Below, in pieces: positions 1 to 9,096 of a stretch of DNA of 64,000 nt. The stretch is from NCBI RefSeq assembly GCF_001404515.1, contig NZ_CXWE01000002.1, positions 248,001 through 312,000 of the forward strand, written 5' to 3'. The position numbers and the translations under genes were made by a program. The DNA comes from Roseibium album. Its GTDB lineage: Bacteria; Pseudomonadota; Alphaproteobacteria; Rhizobiales; Stappiaceae. The notes beneath the pieces are model-generated. The model made no database searches. It saw nothing but the letters and a program-made list of their open reading frames with translations, and was not told where the DNA came from. Within the stretch, counting starts at the first letter, position 1. Each line of letters opens with the position of its first letter.

Positions 1-2
1 CG

Positions 3-626
3 TCCGATCACGGCGATTATCTGGGCGATCACTGGCTGGGTGAAAAGGAACTCTTTCACGAAGAATCCGTGCGCGTGCCGCTGATTGTCTGCGATCCGCG
101 CAAGGAAGCGGACGCAACACGCGGCACGGTTTCGGATGCCTTTGTCGAGGCGATCGACCTTGTTCCGACCTTCATGGAGGCAACTGGCGCCCGCGCAGCT
201 TCCCACAGGCTCGAAGGACGTTCGCTGATACCACTCCTGCGCGGTGAAACGCCGGAAGATTGGCGCGACAGTGTATTTTCCGAAATTGACTACGCATTTT
301 ACGCGGCTCGCGAAACCCTCAAACTCGGCCCTTCGGATGCCCGGGGCTACATGATCCGGACGGACCACTGGAAATACATCCATTTCAAGGGGTTTCCGCC
401 CCAACTCTTCAATCTGGGCGAGGATCCCGACGAGTTCATCGACCTCGGGCGTTCATCAGGTCATGAACAGATCCGCCAGGAAATGCACAACAGGCTTCTG
501 GAAAGACTGTTAGCCAGAAAGAACCGGACCACCATGACCGACGACGAGGTCATGGAAATTCGGGACAGGGAAAATGAGAGCGGGATCATAATCGGCAGAT
601 GGCAGGAGCCGGCAGCCGCTGAATGA
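3..626 (+). CDS. Sulfatase-superfamily hydrolase (phosphonate monoester hydrolase/arylsulfatase type), 3' part
   Basis: The frame is open from the first bases of the window, so the gene starts upstream and only the last ~207 codons are here. The visible start SDHGDYLGDHWLGEKELFHE is the metal-binding Asp-His loop of the alkaline-phosphatase/sulfatase superfamily. Further on come LEGRSLIPLLRG and WKYIHFKGFPPQLFNL, the conserved C-terminal half, where the substrate-binding region ends in a 'lipid-to-LF(D/N)L..DP.E' motif. The D-H-W-L-G-E-K form and the tyrosine-rich FSEIDYAFYAARE stretch look more like phosphonate monoester hydrolases/phosphodiesterases than choline sulfatase. The nucleophile Cys/Ser and formylglycine motif lie outside the window, so the substrate cannot be decided. 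Confidence 0.85.
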   Translation, partial: SDHGDYLGDHWLGEKELFHEESVRVPLIVCDPRKEADATRGTVSDAFVEAIDLVPTFMEATGARAASHRLEGRSLIPLLRGETPEDWRDSVFSEIDYAFYAARETLKLGPSDARGYMIRTDHWKYIHFKGFPPQLFNLGEDPDEFIDLGRSSGHEQIRQEMHNRLLERLLARKNRTTMTDDEVMEIRDRENESGIIIGRWQEPAAAE

Positions 627-639
627 AAAATGCGCAAGC

Positions 640-951
640 TTTCGGCTGGGTCACCCATCGGTGAAAGGCCCTGTCGCATCGCGCGCCTTTCCAGCCGATC
701 AGTTCCAGCTTGCATTCGGGTCGACCTTGAAAAGATGTTCCATGAGAAAGACGCGTCACTTCGGAGGGCTTGGATGCGCGTGCCTGGTCGCGCTGGAACT
801 CGGTGGGATCGGCATTCCAGGCAATCGGCTCGATGCCAGCCTCGATCATCCGCCGAATTCCATTGTCACGACTGATCTTTGAGAAGCTGCCGACTGTGTC
901 CAGATGCATAAACCGCATGGTCGGCGTTGCGGGAGACTGGTCTCCAGGCAA
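640..951 (-). pseudogene. Remnant of isochorismatase-family hydrolase
   Basis: A minus-strand frame encodes GIRRMIEAGIEPIAWNADP followed by EFQRDQARASKP. This pattern matches the C-terminal third of YcaC-like cysteine hydrolases (a helix with 'RM..AG..P..W', then '(E/L)FQRDWAR'). The N-terminal catalytic Asp/Lys/Cys part is absent, and the frame reads on into non-conserved sequence after about residue 70. I read it as a decayed 3' fragment. It lies between the sulfatase-like gene and a broken LysR gene. Family assignment is from motif memory only. Confidence 0.4.
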
Positions 952-975
952 CTCATGGCATTGCTGAACAGCAGT

Positions 976-1271
976 ATGATGCGGGTTTCAGGTCGTCTGG
1001 CCGCCAATGAACCGGGCTTGGTAAAGGCATCCGTTCTTGAAGGACAGGGCATTGAGCTTCTGCCGTCAGCCGCGGCTTCCGGGGAACTGAACACCGGAAT
1101 GCTCATACCGGTTCTTCCGGAGCTGATCGGCGCCGACATCCCGGTCAGACTTGTTCATGCCGGCCGGAATTCATCGATCCGCAAGTGCACATCTTCATTG
1201 ATTGCGCCGATGAAGTCATGCCCCGGAAAGTGCCCGCGCCCTACGGCCTGGAAACAAACCGGACGCAGTGA
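976..1271 (+). pseudogene. Frameshifted fragment of a LysR-type regulator (effector-domain end)
   Basis: The frame carries AANEPGLVKASVLEGQGIEL and then LLPSAAASGELNTGMLIPVL, typical of the second lobe of a LysR effector-binding domain ('G.GIALLP ... L..G.L..VLP'). After VRLVHAGR (about position 1166) the conserved C-terminal helix continues in the next frame as EFIDPQVHIFIDCADEV and stops at 1269-1271. A single indel therefore separates the two parts, and no HTH domain is found upstream. This is a 5'-truncated, frameshifted pseudogene. Confidence 0.6.
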
Positions 1272-1274
1272 AAC

Positions 1275-2753
1275 TTACATCAACGACCGTGAAGCTTCCC
1301 TGACGTTGTTGGTTGTTCCGTCCAGTTGCGAAGCAACCGACGATATTGCCTGAAGATTTGTGGTCACCACGTCAACACCCTGGGCTGCAGACTGCATGTT
1401 CTGGGAGATGTCGTTGGTAACGGCTGTCTGTTCCTCGACCGCGGTCGAGATGCTTGTTGCAATCTCGGCAATGTTCTTGATGACCCCCATGATGGAGGTA
1501 ATTGCTTCCACGGCTCTCTCGGTGGTTTCCTGAACGGAACTGACCTGTGCCGAGATTTCTTCAGTCGCCTTGCTCGTTTGCGATGCCAGGCTTTTCACTT
1601 CGGAGGCAACGACCGCAAATCCCTTGCCCGCCTCACCCGCGCGGGCGGCCTCGATGGTCGCATTGAGCGCAAGGAGGTTGGTCTGGTCGGCAATCCCGTC
1701 GATCAGTTCGATGACGGAGCCGATTGTCTTGGCATCCTCGGAAAGACCGGACATGATCTCGCTGGATCGCTCGGCCTCGCCTTGTGCGTTGTTGGAGACT
1801 TCCATGGCCACCTGGACCTGTCGGCTGATCTCCTGAATGGAGGCGACAAGCTCTTCCGATGCGGCGGCGACTGTCTGGACGCTTGAAGACGTCTGCTCGG
1901 ATGCCGATGCCGATTCACTGGCCTGATGGGCTGTTTCCGAAATCGACTGCGCCATCTCGGTCAGATCCGCATCGATCGTCTCCTGAACTTGCCTGCGGCG
2001 TTGGCGTTCCGCGACCTGATCCGTGATATCGGTCGCAAATTTCACCACCTTGAATGGACGCCCAGCCGCGTCCATGATCGGGTTATAGGTCGCCTGGATC
2101 CAGATCTCCCGCCCGCCCTTGGCAACACGCTTGAATTCATCGGCCTTGAATTCACCTCTGGAGAGCTCTTCCCAGAACCGGCTGTATTCGGCGCTTTCCC
2201 GATACTCCGGATCGACAAACAAGCTGTGATGCTGTCCCTTGATCTCGTCGATCGAGTATCCCAGGGCGCCGAGGAAATTTTCGTTGGCATCGAGAATGGT
2301 GCCATCGAGCTCGAAGTGAATCACCGCCTGCGACCGGTTGAGCGCATCGACCTGGCCCTCAAAGTCGGCGTTGCGCATTTTCTGTTCAGTGATGTCGGAG
2401 GCAATCTTGACGACCTTGACGACTTTTCCCGCAGAATTGACGACCGGATTATAGGACGCCTGGATCCACACTTCGTTGCCGTGCTTGTCGAACCTCAGGA
2501 ATTCTTCAGCCTTGAATTCACCACTTGCCAGATCTGCCCAGAAGTCAGCGTATTCCTGGCTGCCACCATAATCCGGATCGACGAACATTCGGTGATGCTG
2601 GCCCTTGATCTCGTCCAGCGTGTAGCCCATCGCACCCAGGAAATTCGGGTTTGCATCGAGAATGTGCCCGTCCGGGGTAAACTCGATCATGGCCTGGGAG
2701 CGACTGAACGCCTCGACCGTGGCCTTCCATGAATTGCCGAAAAAGACCGTCAT
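1275..2753 (-). CDS. Soluble tandem-PAS methyl-accepting chemotaxis protein (BdlA-like)
   Basis: 492 residues from the ATG at 2753, preferred because AAAGGG lies six bases upstream; ATG 2759 and GTG 2801 are in-frame alternatives. Order: PAS1 (~10-125, with [15 protein letters not shown]), PAS2 (~130-245, with [14 protein letters not shown]), then the MCP signalling hairpin (~270-490) with the invariant tip region [20 protein letters not shown] and [18 protein letters not shown]. No signal peptide, membrane segment or periplasmic domain is seen, so it should be a cytoplasmic receptor signalling to CheA/CheW. The PAS-PAS-MCP layout and the QHH.(M/L)FVDP motif resemble Pseudomonas BdlA (biofilm dispersal) and related haem- or flavin-sensing receptors; the ligand is unknown. 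The two PAS domains are clearly a recent duplication. Confidence 0.9.
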   Translation of the reverse strand: MTVFFGNSWKATVEAFSRSQAMIEFTPDGHILDANPNFLGAMGYTLDEIKGQHHRMFVDPDYGGSQEYADFWADLASGEFKAEEFLRFDKHGNEVWIQASYNPVVNSAGKVVKVVKIASDITEQKMRNADFEGQVDALNRSQAVIHFELDGTILDANENFLGALGYSIDEIKGQHHSLFVDPEYRESAEYSRFWEELSRGEFKADEFKRVAKGGREIWIQATYNPIMDAAGRPFKVVKFATDITDQVAERQRRRQVQETIDADLTEMAQSISETAHQASESASASEQTSSSVQTVAAASEELVASIQEISRQVQVAMEVSNNAQGEAERSSEIMSGLSEDAKTIGSVIELIDGIADQTNLLALNATIEAARAGEAGKGFAVVASEVKSLASQTSKATEEISAQVSSVQETTERAVEAITSIMGVIKNIAEIATSISTAVEEQTAVTNDISQNMQSAAQGVDVVTTNLQAISSVASQLDGTTNNVREASRSLM

Positions 2754-3205
2754 TTTCATCCCTTTGGAAGCATAATTTGCACCTGACGGAATATTACGCA
2801 CGGGAAGGTAAAAGAAATATTGATCCAGATTACCAAGTGAAGCGTAAAAAGTGGTTTTTTAAATATTGTAGAAGAAATATATCGACACAATCTCAGGTTT
2901 AAAAAATTGAAGACTATACAGGAAAATACCTATAAAAAAAATTCAAGTAATATTTGTCACAATACGCCTGGAGCCAGAAAATCCAAAGAACAAACACAAA
3001 CCGAGGTTGAAACGAGAGCTCTACTCCAAATGCAGTTCTGATGCACCAAGGCTACCTTCCGGCTCGCGGATTCGACAAAACTTTGGCAATTTTCTGCAGA
3101 GCAGCAGCCTGATTTCGACGTTGAAACGAAGCAAATGTGCTTCTCCGCACGCTCTCGCACATATTGAGTCGCGCAAAGAGGCCGGATTGCAACGTCATAA
3201 TTGGC
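2754..3205. other. Intergenic, strikingly AT-rich upstream region of the chemoreceptor
   Basis: No convincing gene. About 2805-2960 is far richer in A+T than the surroundings (runs such as TTTTTTAAATATTG and AAAAAAAATTC) and must hold the promoter of the leftward chemoreceptor gene. The remaining 250 bases to the amine oxidase terminator hairpin show only short shadow frames. Confidence 0.5.
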
Positions 3206-3229
3206 GGCCGGGACAGTGATGTCCCGGCC
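3206..3229 (-). terminator. Strong hairpin after the amine oxidase gene
   Basis: GGCCGGGACA, loop GTGA, TGTCCCGGCC: a perfect 10-bp GC-rich stem beginning 7 bases past the amine oxidase stop codon. On the plus side it is followed by ATCGTTTTATTT. On the minus side, the direction of the gene, the A-rich stretch precedes it and there is no clear U-tract, so termination efficiency is uncertain. Confidence 0.55.
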
Positions 3230-3235
3230 ATCGTT

Positions 3236-5212
3236 TTATTTCCGCAAGGTCATTGCCGGGTTATGGGCGAAGAAGTTGAACGGAATGATGTGAACTGTCT
3301 TCCATTCCGTCGACATGACCGGCCAGTCCTCCATGCGGGGAATATGGTGGAAGCCTGCAGTGAACCATGACACCACGTCCTGTCCCATGAGTGGCTTGTC
3401 CTCCTTGACCCATTCGGCCAGCGTATCCGTCCCGTCACTCTGCATTGCGTATTTGCCGCCGGCATAGCGCTGGTCCGGATCGTGAACCGTCGTCCAGGCG
3501 GAATATTCGATATAGGCGTTCCGCTTGAACGGCGGATCGTTTTCAAAATCGAACGGTCCGTAGGCAATCGAGCCGTGATGGATCATCCATCCAGGTGTCT
3601 GCCCGAGATAGCCTTCCCGCGCCGGATTGGAAATGTGCACATGCTTCGGCTTCGCCGCACTGAAGCGGTAGCGGGCGTCCAGCTCGCTGTCGGGCATTTC
3701 ATGCTTCCAGGTCCACATCGACTTGCGCGGGTGGTTCGGATCGACTTCCGCCGGAACAATTTCCATCGTTCCCATGTGATTGACCGGTTGATCGATATCG
3801 AAGTCGATCCGGAAATTGAAATAGTGATCGTGATTGGCCGCGACCAGATTCGGTGCGACCAGCGTGCCGTACTTCGTGTCTTCAGCGGCCGTTGCATCGT
3901 TCATCGACGTGGAGGCGACACCCTTGACCGCATCCAGCCCGGTTGCACCGATCTTGATGAAGATCTGCCCGTCCTGTTTCAGCCTGTAGTCAATCAGGTA
4001 GTCGTAGTTGCCGACTTCCGAGGCAGTCCGGACGACGAGTTCCGTCTCCGGGCGGCCTTCGGCGGGTGTGAACTGATCCGGTCCCTGCGCAAAGATCTCG
4101 AAGTGACGCCATGCGGGGTCGCCGATATTACGTTCGAAAATGCAGATCGCATCGGGAATTTCCAGCGGGCCACCACTGTCATCGGTGATCAGTGCGGGAA
4201 GAAAGGTCGCATAGTCCGGACAATCAATGCCGGCCCTCAAAGGTGTCAGGAACAGCCCGAACCCGTATTCCCCGCTGTCCATATAGGTGCGCCAGTACCA
4301 GCCTTCGGTCGGATCCATGTAGGGAACGAACACTTCCGACAAATGCATCTGGTAGATCACGGAACGCCAGGTCCCCTGATCGTTGGCATCTAGATTGGAG
4401 ATTACCAGTCCGGGACGCTTGTCGACACGGTAGTTGAAACGCCAGATATCCCACTCGACATGACTGCCGTCGATCTTGTAGTTGGGGTCGCCCTCCTGCT
4501 TCAGAAGCACGCGGTTGGTTTCGGGACGCAGCGGGGCACGTTCGGCGATTTCCTCTTCCGTATATCCCCAAGGGTCCGCCGGTATCGGCACGGCGCCCGT
4601 GTCGACAACTTCGATGACTTCCTTCTTGCCGACATCAAACAGCGTGAAAAGGCCTTCGATGGGCTTGGCGTAGAAATTCGAACCGGTCGGATTCTGGTAG
4701 CAGGGGATCTTCATCAGGCGCGAATTTTCGAATTCCGGTGTGAAGAAGTTGCCCGCCGTCAACGGAAGACAAAAGGCGTCTTCCGGCTTCAGCCCGCGTG
4801 CCTCAAGTCCTGCAATCATGTCCGGATGCGTCAGGCCACCTTCCAGAGCGGTCATGAATTCGGCAAACAGGATCATCGGCTGGCCGGAGTCCGGTATCGC
4901 CGAGCTGCTTTCAACGGTTTCCTGTGTAATGTTGACGAGAGCCTCGCTGAAACCGTCTGCCGTGGTGAACTGCACCATGGCCTTCCGATCGAGCTCATCG
5001 CCTTCTTTCCAGGAAAGCACATCGGCTTTTGGTGGTTCCTTCAGCTCGATCAGCGGAAACAACGTCTTGTCGGTCACGGTTCCGCTGTCTTTCAGGATCT
5101 GGCTGATCTTCTGGTATTCCTCAGCCGTCAATCCGTCCAGCGGATGCGCCAGAGCACTGGCGGCAAAACTGGCCACAAGCGCACTTGAAGCCAGGATCTG
5201 CTTGATTGTCAT
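3236..5212 (-). CDS. tynA: Copper amine oxidase (primary-amine oxidase, TynA-like)
   Basis: 658 residues from ATG 5212, which follows GGAGAGGG and begins the signal peptide MTIKQILASSALVASFAASA; an upstream in-frame start would bury it. It oxidises primary amines (2-phenylethylamine, tyramine) to aldehyde, ammonia and hydrogen peroxide in the periplasm. Key residues are visible: the topaquinone precursor Tyr403 in GNYDYLIDY, the catalytic-base Asp312 in YMDSGEYGFG, the first two copper ligands in NHDHY (His461, His463), and the third in FHHIPRMEDW (~His622). Length fits the family. It lies downstream of an AraC regulator and paaN, the same logic as E. coli tynA-feaB-feaR, pointing to aromatic-amine catabolism into phenylacetate. 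Direct repeats upstream are a likely activator site. Confidence 0.9.
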   Translation of the reverse strand: MTIKQILASSALVASFAASALAHPLDGLTAEEYQKISQILKDSGTVTDKTLFPLIELKEPPKADVLSWKEGDELDRKAMVQFTTADGFSEALVNITQETVESSSAIPDSGQPMILFAEFMTALEGGLTHPDMIAGLEARGLKPEDAFCLPLTAGNFFTPEFENSRLMKIPCYQNPTGSNFYAKPIEGLFTLFDVGKKEVIEVVDTGAVPIPADPWGYTEEEIAERAPLRPETNRVLLKQEGDPNYKIDGSHVEWDIWRFNYRVDKRPGLVISNLDANDQGTWRSVIYQMHLSEVFVPYMDPTEGWYWRTYMDSGEYGFGLFLTPLRAGIDCPDYATFLPALITDDSGGPLEIPDAICIFERNIGDPAWRHFEIFAQGPDQFTPAEGRPETELVVRTASEVGNYDYLIDYRLKQDGQIFIKIGATGLDAVKGVASTSMNDATAAEDTKYGTLVAPNLVAANHDHYFNFRIDFDIDQPVNHMGTMEIVPAEVDPNHPRKSMWTWKHEMPDSELDARYRFSAAKPKHVHISNPAREGYLGQTPGWMIHHGSIAYGPFDFENDPPFKRNAYIEYSAWTTVHDPDQRYAGGKYAMQSDGTDTLAEWVKEDKPLMGQDVVSWFTAGFHHIPRMEDWPVMSTEWKTVHIIPFNFFAHNPAMTLRK

Positions 5213-5248
5213 GAACCCTCTCCGGTTTCTCTTTTCTAGAGCCCGAAA

Positions 5249-5285
5249 CCGGATCACTGAAAACACGTCAGATAAGCCGGATCAC
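5249..5285 (-). promoter_or_regulatory. Direct repeats upstream of amine oxidase, candidate AraC/FeaR-type site
   Basis: CCGGATCAC occurs at 5249-5257 and again at 5277-5285, same orientation, 28 bases apart; read toward the gene it is GTGATCCGG. The pair lies 37-73 bases upstream of the amine oxidase start, between that gene and the AraC-family gene. AraC/XylS activators typically bind direct repeats in this position. Assignment to the neighbouring regulator is inference. Confidence 0.45.
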
Positions 5286-5399
5286 AAAACGTCCTCCTGT
5301 TTCGTGATCAAATGCGTGTTTGCGCGGACCGGTTCCCTCACCGCAAACGATACCTGAGGAACCGCTGCAGTCTTGGGCGAGGGCGCCAAAGGCTTTGGT

Positions 5400-6461
5400 T
5401 CAGAGCGACACTTTCTTTCGAATGTCTCCGGGCGGCATGCCAAATCTTTCGCGAAATGCCCGGTAGAAATAGGAAAGATCATTGAAACCGCTCTCATAGG
5501 CGACCGCCGCAATGGTATTGCGCCCGGAACTTTCATCGCCCGCATTGAGCCGGGCTCGCGCCGTCTCGAGCCGGACGGCCAGGAGACGCCGGCCCACCGG
5601 TTCTCCGAGCATTCCGAATTGCCTTTGAAGCGTCCGCGGCGAGACCTGAAGCAGTTCGGCCAGCCTTTGGGGGCCGAAATCGGGGTCCATCGCATGTCTG
5701 TCGATCAGGGACAGTGCGCGTGAAAGCACACCTTTGGACGTTCGGTCCCTGAGCGCCTCCTGATGTTCGACGCTGTGGAAGTAAGCACCGAGAATGCTGA
5801 GAAAGGCTTCACCGTGATGCGGGGCAACGCTGATATCGTCTGAAAAGATTTTGGTCAGCACCGCCCGCATGGCCAGGAACAGGGGGTCCCCCCGATCAAT
5901 GGCAATCCCACCGGTGCACACCCGGCCAAAGCGATGCAGCATTTCCTCACGAGGAAGATGGATCGACACCTGTCGCGCGTCCACCCCGTTGTAGACAAAC
6001 TCAGAACTGTGCGCGCTGTCCACCAGATACATGTCACCGGGTGTCAGTTGAACAGATGTCTCATTCTGGTGGATCCAGCAATTTCCCTTGTCCTGGACCA
6101 CCAGAAAAAGGTGCTCGCCCGGATCTCGCCTGATCATGCGTTTGTCACGCAGGACCCGTTTCGCATTCAGCGATACAATAGCCGTCTCAAATCGCGAGAC
6201 GCTGATTGTCGAGACGTCGCCAATGACGCGGCCGGTTGAAACATCAGCCGGTTCGATTTCGAAATCTCCACAAACATTACGGATATTGCTCGTCAATTCG
6301 TCCACGGATTGCGCGCGAGCGCGCGTCCGCACGAGGGGAGAATTTGCAAGATCGACTTTTTCTGGTCTCATTCGATCGACCGGCTCGCTGCAAGGACGGA
6401 TCCCGTCAAGATTAGACACACCAGTGCCCTCCGGTAAAGTGCTGCGCGCCCGATCGATCAT
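5400..6461 (-). CDS. AraC-family transcriptional regulator (FeaR-like)
   Basis: 353 residues from ATG 6461; a TTG at 6467 and an internal ATG at 6371 are alternatives. The N-terminal half (~60-230) is an AraC_binding_2-type cupin-like sensor (GEHLFLVVQDKGNC, PGDMYLVDSAHSSEF). The C-terminal ~100 residues carry the double HTH, with LAELLQVSPRTLQRQFG and the second helix pair IAAVAYESGFNDLSYFYRAF plus RERFGMPPGDIR. FeaR in E. coli activates the amine oxidase and phenylacetaldehyde dehydrogenase genes. The position directly upstream of a TynA-type oxidase, with 187 bases containing direct repeats between them, suggests the same job. It ends 68 bases before paaN ends, on the same strand, so read-through from paaN is possible. 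Confidence 0.85.
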   Translation of the reverse strand: MIDRARSTLPEGTGVSNLDGIRPCSEPVDRMRPEKVDLANSPLVRTRARAQSVDELTSNIRNVCGDFEIEPADVSTGRVIGDVSTISVSRFETAIVSLNAKRVLRDKRMIRRDPGEHLFLVVQDKGNCWIHQNETSVQLTPGDMYLVDSAHSSEFVYNGVDARQVSIHLPREEMLHRFGRVCTGGIAIDRGDPLFLAMRAVLTKIFSDDISVAPHHGEAFLSILGAYFHSVEHQEALRDRTSKGVLSRALSLIDRHAMDPDFGPQRLAELLQVSPRTLQRQFGMLGEPVGRRLLAVRLETARARLNAGDESSGRNTIAAVAYESGFNDLSYFYRAFRERFGMPPGDIRKKVSL

Positions 6462-6529
6462 GCACAATTGTCATCGCGACAAATACGGAGCGTCCAGCGG
6501 TGTCAGTCTGGTTGCCTGGCCCGGGGTCA

Positions 6530-8179
6530 TCAGTCCGATATCGGCCAACGGATCATCACACGTCGAAAGCGCGGCGCGACAAAAGCGGTGTCGGTCAAGC
6601 TCGCATTGCCTGCCGGATTGGCGCCGGTAACATGAAAGTCGGAAAATGCCGCAGACTGATTGACATATATGTTCCCGGTGAGATTGACCGAGAGATTGAC
6701 GCCAGCCCGCGCAAATGACGCGGCAGCCCCATCTATCAGGTGCTGATCGGTCGCATAAACCGCAGCGGTAATCGCTCCCTTGTCACGGGCAAGACAGGCT
6801 GCCCGATCGATTGCCTCCGCCGCTGTCCCCGTGGCAATCGCAAAGACAACCGGCCCGAAGCATTCCTGTTCGTGCAGTTTGTCTTCGTCGCCAACCGCGA
6901 CTATCAGCGGCGTCGCCGAACGTCCGGCGCTCGCCGTGCCGCTGTCTCGCACAATCCGGCCTGCAGACCTCGCAGTCTCGATACGCTTCATCGTGGCCGG
7001 ACTGACGATGGTCCCGCAAATACTTGAGGCCTGTTCCGGATCGGCGAGCAGATGGTCGATCGCTGCCGCGATTCCGGAGATCACCTCATCAAAGGATTTG
7101 TGACCTTCGTCCGTATCGATACCCGCCTTCGGCGCATAGATGTTCTGCGGCGAAGTGCACATCTGACCGGAATAGAGCGCAAAGGAGAAGGCGAGATTGG
7201 CGCACATGCCGCTGAAATCGCCGGTGCCGGTGATCACCACGGAATTCACGCCGGTTTCCTCGGTGAAGAGAAGGGCGTCGCCGGCATTCTTGCGGATCCA
7301 TCCACCGAAAGTGGAAGATCCCGTGTAGTCGACGATCTTGACCGCAGCCGCCTCAACAATCTCCCGGGTGACTGGTGTTTCCGGTTCATCTGCGGCCAGC
7401 AGGACCGTATCAACAGGCAAACCTTCTTCGGCAAGTACTTCTCGCAGTACCTTGACCGTGATCGCAAGCGGCAGGATAGCCATCGGATGCGGCTTTACGA
7501 TTGCCGTGTTACCGGTGGCAAGGCTGGCAAAAAGCCCCGGATAGCTGTTCCAGCAAGGAAAGGTATTGCAGCCGATTGTCAGGGATATGCCGCGCGGTAC
7601 AACTGTCCAGTGCTTTCGCAGAACAATCGGCTCTCCCCTTCCCTGCGGCTTTTGCCAGACCGCGTCGAGCGCGCTTGCCGTCATTTCCGCGTAGGCTGCG
7701 GCAACGGCCTCCAGGCCGCGATCTTGCGCATGTGGGCCACCGGCCTGGAAGGCCATCGGAAACGCCTGCCCGGTGGTATGAACCGTTGCATGACCGATCA
7801 GAAAACTCTTCTTGTTGAGGCGGCTGAGCACTTCCAGAAGAACCCCGACCCGGGTCTCGATGTTTGTTTGGGACCACTCTGCGAATGCCGCTTCAGAAGC
7901 TGCAAGCAATGTCTGTACCGGTGCTGCCGGATAGCTCAGATCAAGCTCGAGTCCCCAGGGAGATTGCTCCTTGCCAAGGTGAACGTCTTCCGGGTGATCC
8001 GGAATGCTGAACGGTTTGCCCACAAGAGCGGCAAAGTCGGCCTCGCCGTCCGCACGCGCAGTCTCGCCATAGATCTTGCCCGAAGGGACTTCCGGAAACG
8101 GCGTCCAGAACTCGCGTGTTTTCATCGCTTGCAGAGCGCCGTCCAGCAGGGCACGATTCCGTTTGAAAAGATGCGGCAT
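6530..8179 (-). CDS. paaN: Phenylacetic acid degradation protein PaaN (aldehyde dehydrogenase superfamily)
   Basis: 549 residues, full length for the PaaN family. The ALDH fold is visible from the cofactor region (GCNTFPCWNSYPGLFASLAT, AIVKPHPMAILPLA) through TGSSTFGGWIRKNAG to the catalytic cysteine in YSGQMCTSPQNIYAPK. The usual ELGGK motif is replaced by FTEETGVNSVVI, a PaaN hallmark. PaaN was once proposed as the ring-opening semialdehyde dehydrogenase; here a true PaaZ exists at 34386-36452, so PaaN probably does something else. Being in the same leftward array as the amine oxidase and AraC regulator, it is a candidate phenylacetaldehyde (or related aldehyde) dehydrogenase. It is divergent from paaG across a PaaR-type operator. 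Confidence 0.88.
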   Translation of the reverse strand: MPHLFKRNRALLDGALQAMKTREFWTPFPEVPSGKIYGETARADGEADFAALVGKPFSIPDHPEDVHLGKEQSPWGLELDLSYPAAPVQTLLAASEAAFAEWSQTNIETRVGVLLEVLSRLNKKSFLIGHATVHTTGQAFPMAFQAGGPHAQDRGLEAVAAAYAEMTASALDAVWQKPQGRGEPIVLRKHWTVVPRGISLTIGCNTFPCWNSYPGLFASLATGNTAIVKPHPMAILPLAITVKVLREVLAEEGLPVDTVLLAADEPETPVTREIVEAAAVKIVDYTGSSTFGGWIRKNAGDALLFTEETGVNSVVITGTGDFSGMCANLAFSFALYSGQMCTSPQNIYAPKAGIDTDEGHKSFDEVISGIAAAIDHLLADPEQASSICGTIVSPATMKRIETARSAGRIVRDSGTASAGRSATPLIVAVGDEDKLHEQECFGPVVFAIATGTAAEAIDRAACLARDKGAITAAVYATDQHLIDGAAASFARAGVNLSVNLTGNIYVNQSAAFSDFHVTGANPAGNASLTDTAFVAPRFRRVMIRWPISD

Positions 8180-8231
8180 GGGTTCTCCTCAACACTGCCG
8201 GGTGCATTTGCAGATGCAATTGTTATAATTG

Positions 8232-8245
8232 ACCGACCGGACGGT
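8232..8245. promoter_or_regulatory. Putative PaaR operator between paaN and paaG
   Basis: ACCGACCGGACGGT is almost a perfect palindrome (arms ACCG/CGGT around CCGG). It lies in the 121-base divergent region next to a TATAAT at 8224-8229. The same type of motif lies in front of paaR and paaJ, which points to the TetR-family PaaR as the binder. Confidence 0.6.
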
Positions 8246-8300
8246 TTATGCAACAATTTGTTTGGAGGCCCGTGAAGACGATGGTGCCAGGGAGATGAGA

Positions 8301-9095
8301 ATGACGAAAAATCAAACCGTTATATCAAGCCTGGATGACGGCGTATTGAAGCTGACCCTCAATCGTCCTGACAAACTTAACGCCTTTAACGAAGACATGC
8401 ACCTGGCTTTGCGCAGACAGATTGAGCGGGCGCACGATGACAGTTCTGTGAGAACAATTCTGCTGACCGGTGCCGGCCGAGCTTTTTGTGCCGGCCAGGA
8501 TCTCGGTGACCGGGATCCACGCAAGAGTGACGAAAAACCTGACCTTGGTCACACACTGGACACCTTCTACAACCCGACACTGCGTCTGATACGTGACCTG
8601 GAAAAACCTGTCGTCTGTGCCGTGAACGGTGTCGCCGCAGGTGCAGGTGCAAACATTGCCTTTGCCTGCGATATCGTATTCGCCGCCAGGTCAGCCAGGT
8701 TCATCCAGGCTTTTTCGAGAATCGGTCTGATACCCGATGCCGGCGGCAGTTGGTCCCTCACCCGCATTCTCGGCGAGCCGCGTGCCAAGGCCCTGGCCCT
8801 TCTGGCCGAACCATTGATGGCAGAACAGGCCGAAGACTGGGGCCTGATCTGGAAGGCGGTCGAAGACGACGCGCTTCTGGAAACCGCGACGGCAGTTGCA
8901 GACAGGCTGGCACTGGGCCCGACAATCGGTCTCGGCCTCACCAAGCGTCTGATCCAGGCCGCCGGAACCCAGGATCTCGACACCCATCTCGACATGGAAC
9001 GGGATTGCCAGCGTGCTGCGGGTTTCACGAACGATTATGCTGAAGGTGTAACAGCGTTTCTTGAAAAACGTCCTGCGGTCTTCAAAGGCGAATAA
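8301..9095 (+). CDS. paaG: PaaG, 1,2-epoxyphenylacetyl-CoA isomerase (enoyl-CoA hydratase family)
   Basis: 264 residues from ATG 8301 (MTKNQTVISS), with GGGAG six bases upstream; the frame extends to a TTG at 8229 but that lies in the operator. Crotonase fold: LTLNRPDKLNAFN at the N terminus, the oxyanion-hole segments GAGRAFCAGQDLGDRDP and VNGVAAGAGANIAFACDIV, and SRIGLIPDAGGSW, whose Asp is the catalytic acid expected in PaaG isomerases. PaaG converts ring-1,2-epoxyphenylacetyl-CoA to oxepin-CoA and also isomerises a later double bond. First gene of paaG-paaI-paaK-paaR. A PaaF-type hydratase is the alternative, but the GQDLGDR and LIPDAGG forms favour PaaG. Confidence 0.88.
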   Translation: MTKNQTVISSLDDGVLKLTLNRPDKLNAFNEDMHLALRRQIERAHDDSSVRTILLTGAGRAFCAGQDLGDRDPRKSDEKPDLGHTLDTFYNPTLRLIRDLEKPVVCAVNGVAAGAGANIAFACDIVFAARSARFIQAFSRIGLIPDAGGSWSLTRILGEPRAKALALLAEPLMAEQAEDWGLIWKAVEDDALLETATAVADRLALGPTIGLGLTKRLIQAAGTQDLDTHLDMERDCQRAAGFTNDYAEGVTAFLEKRPAVFKGE

Positions 9096-9096
9096 C

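Noticed and set aside
8208-8229. Sigma-70 promoter TTGCAG/TATAAT for paaG
   Set aside because: The TATAAT is perfect but the only -35-like hexamer is 10 bases away, far too close.
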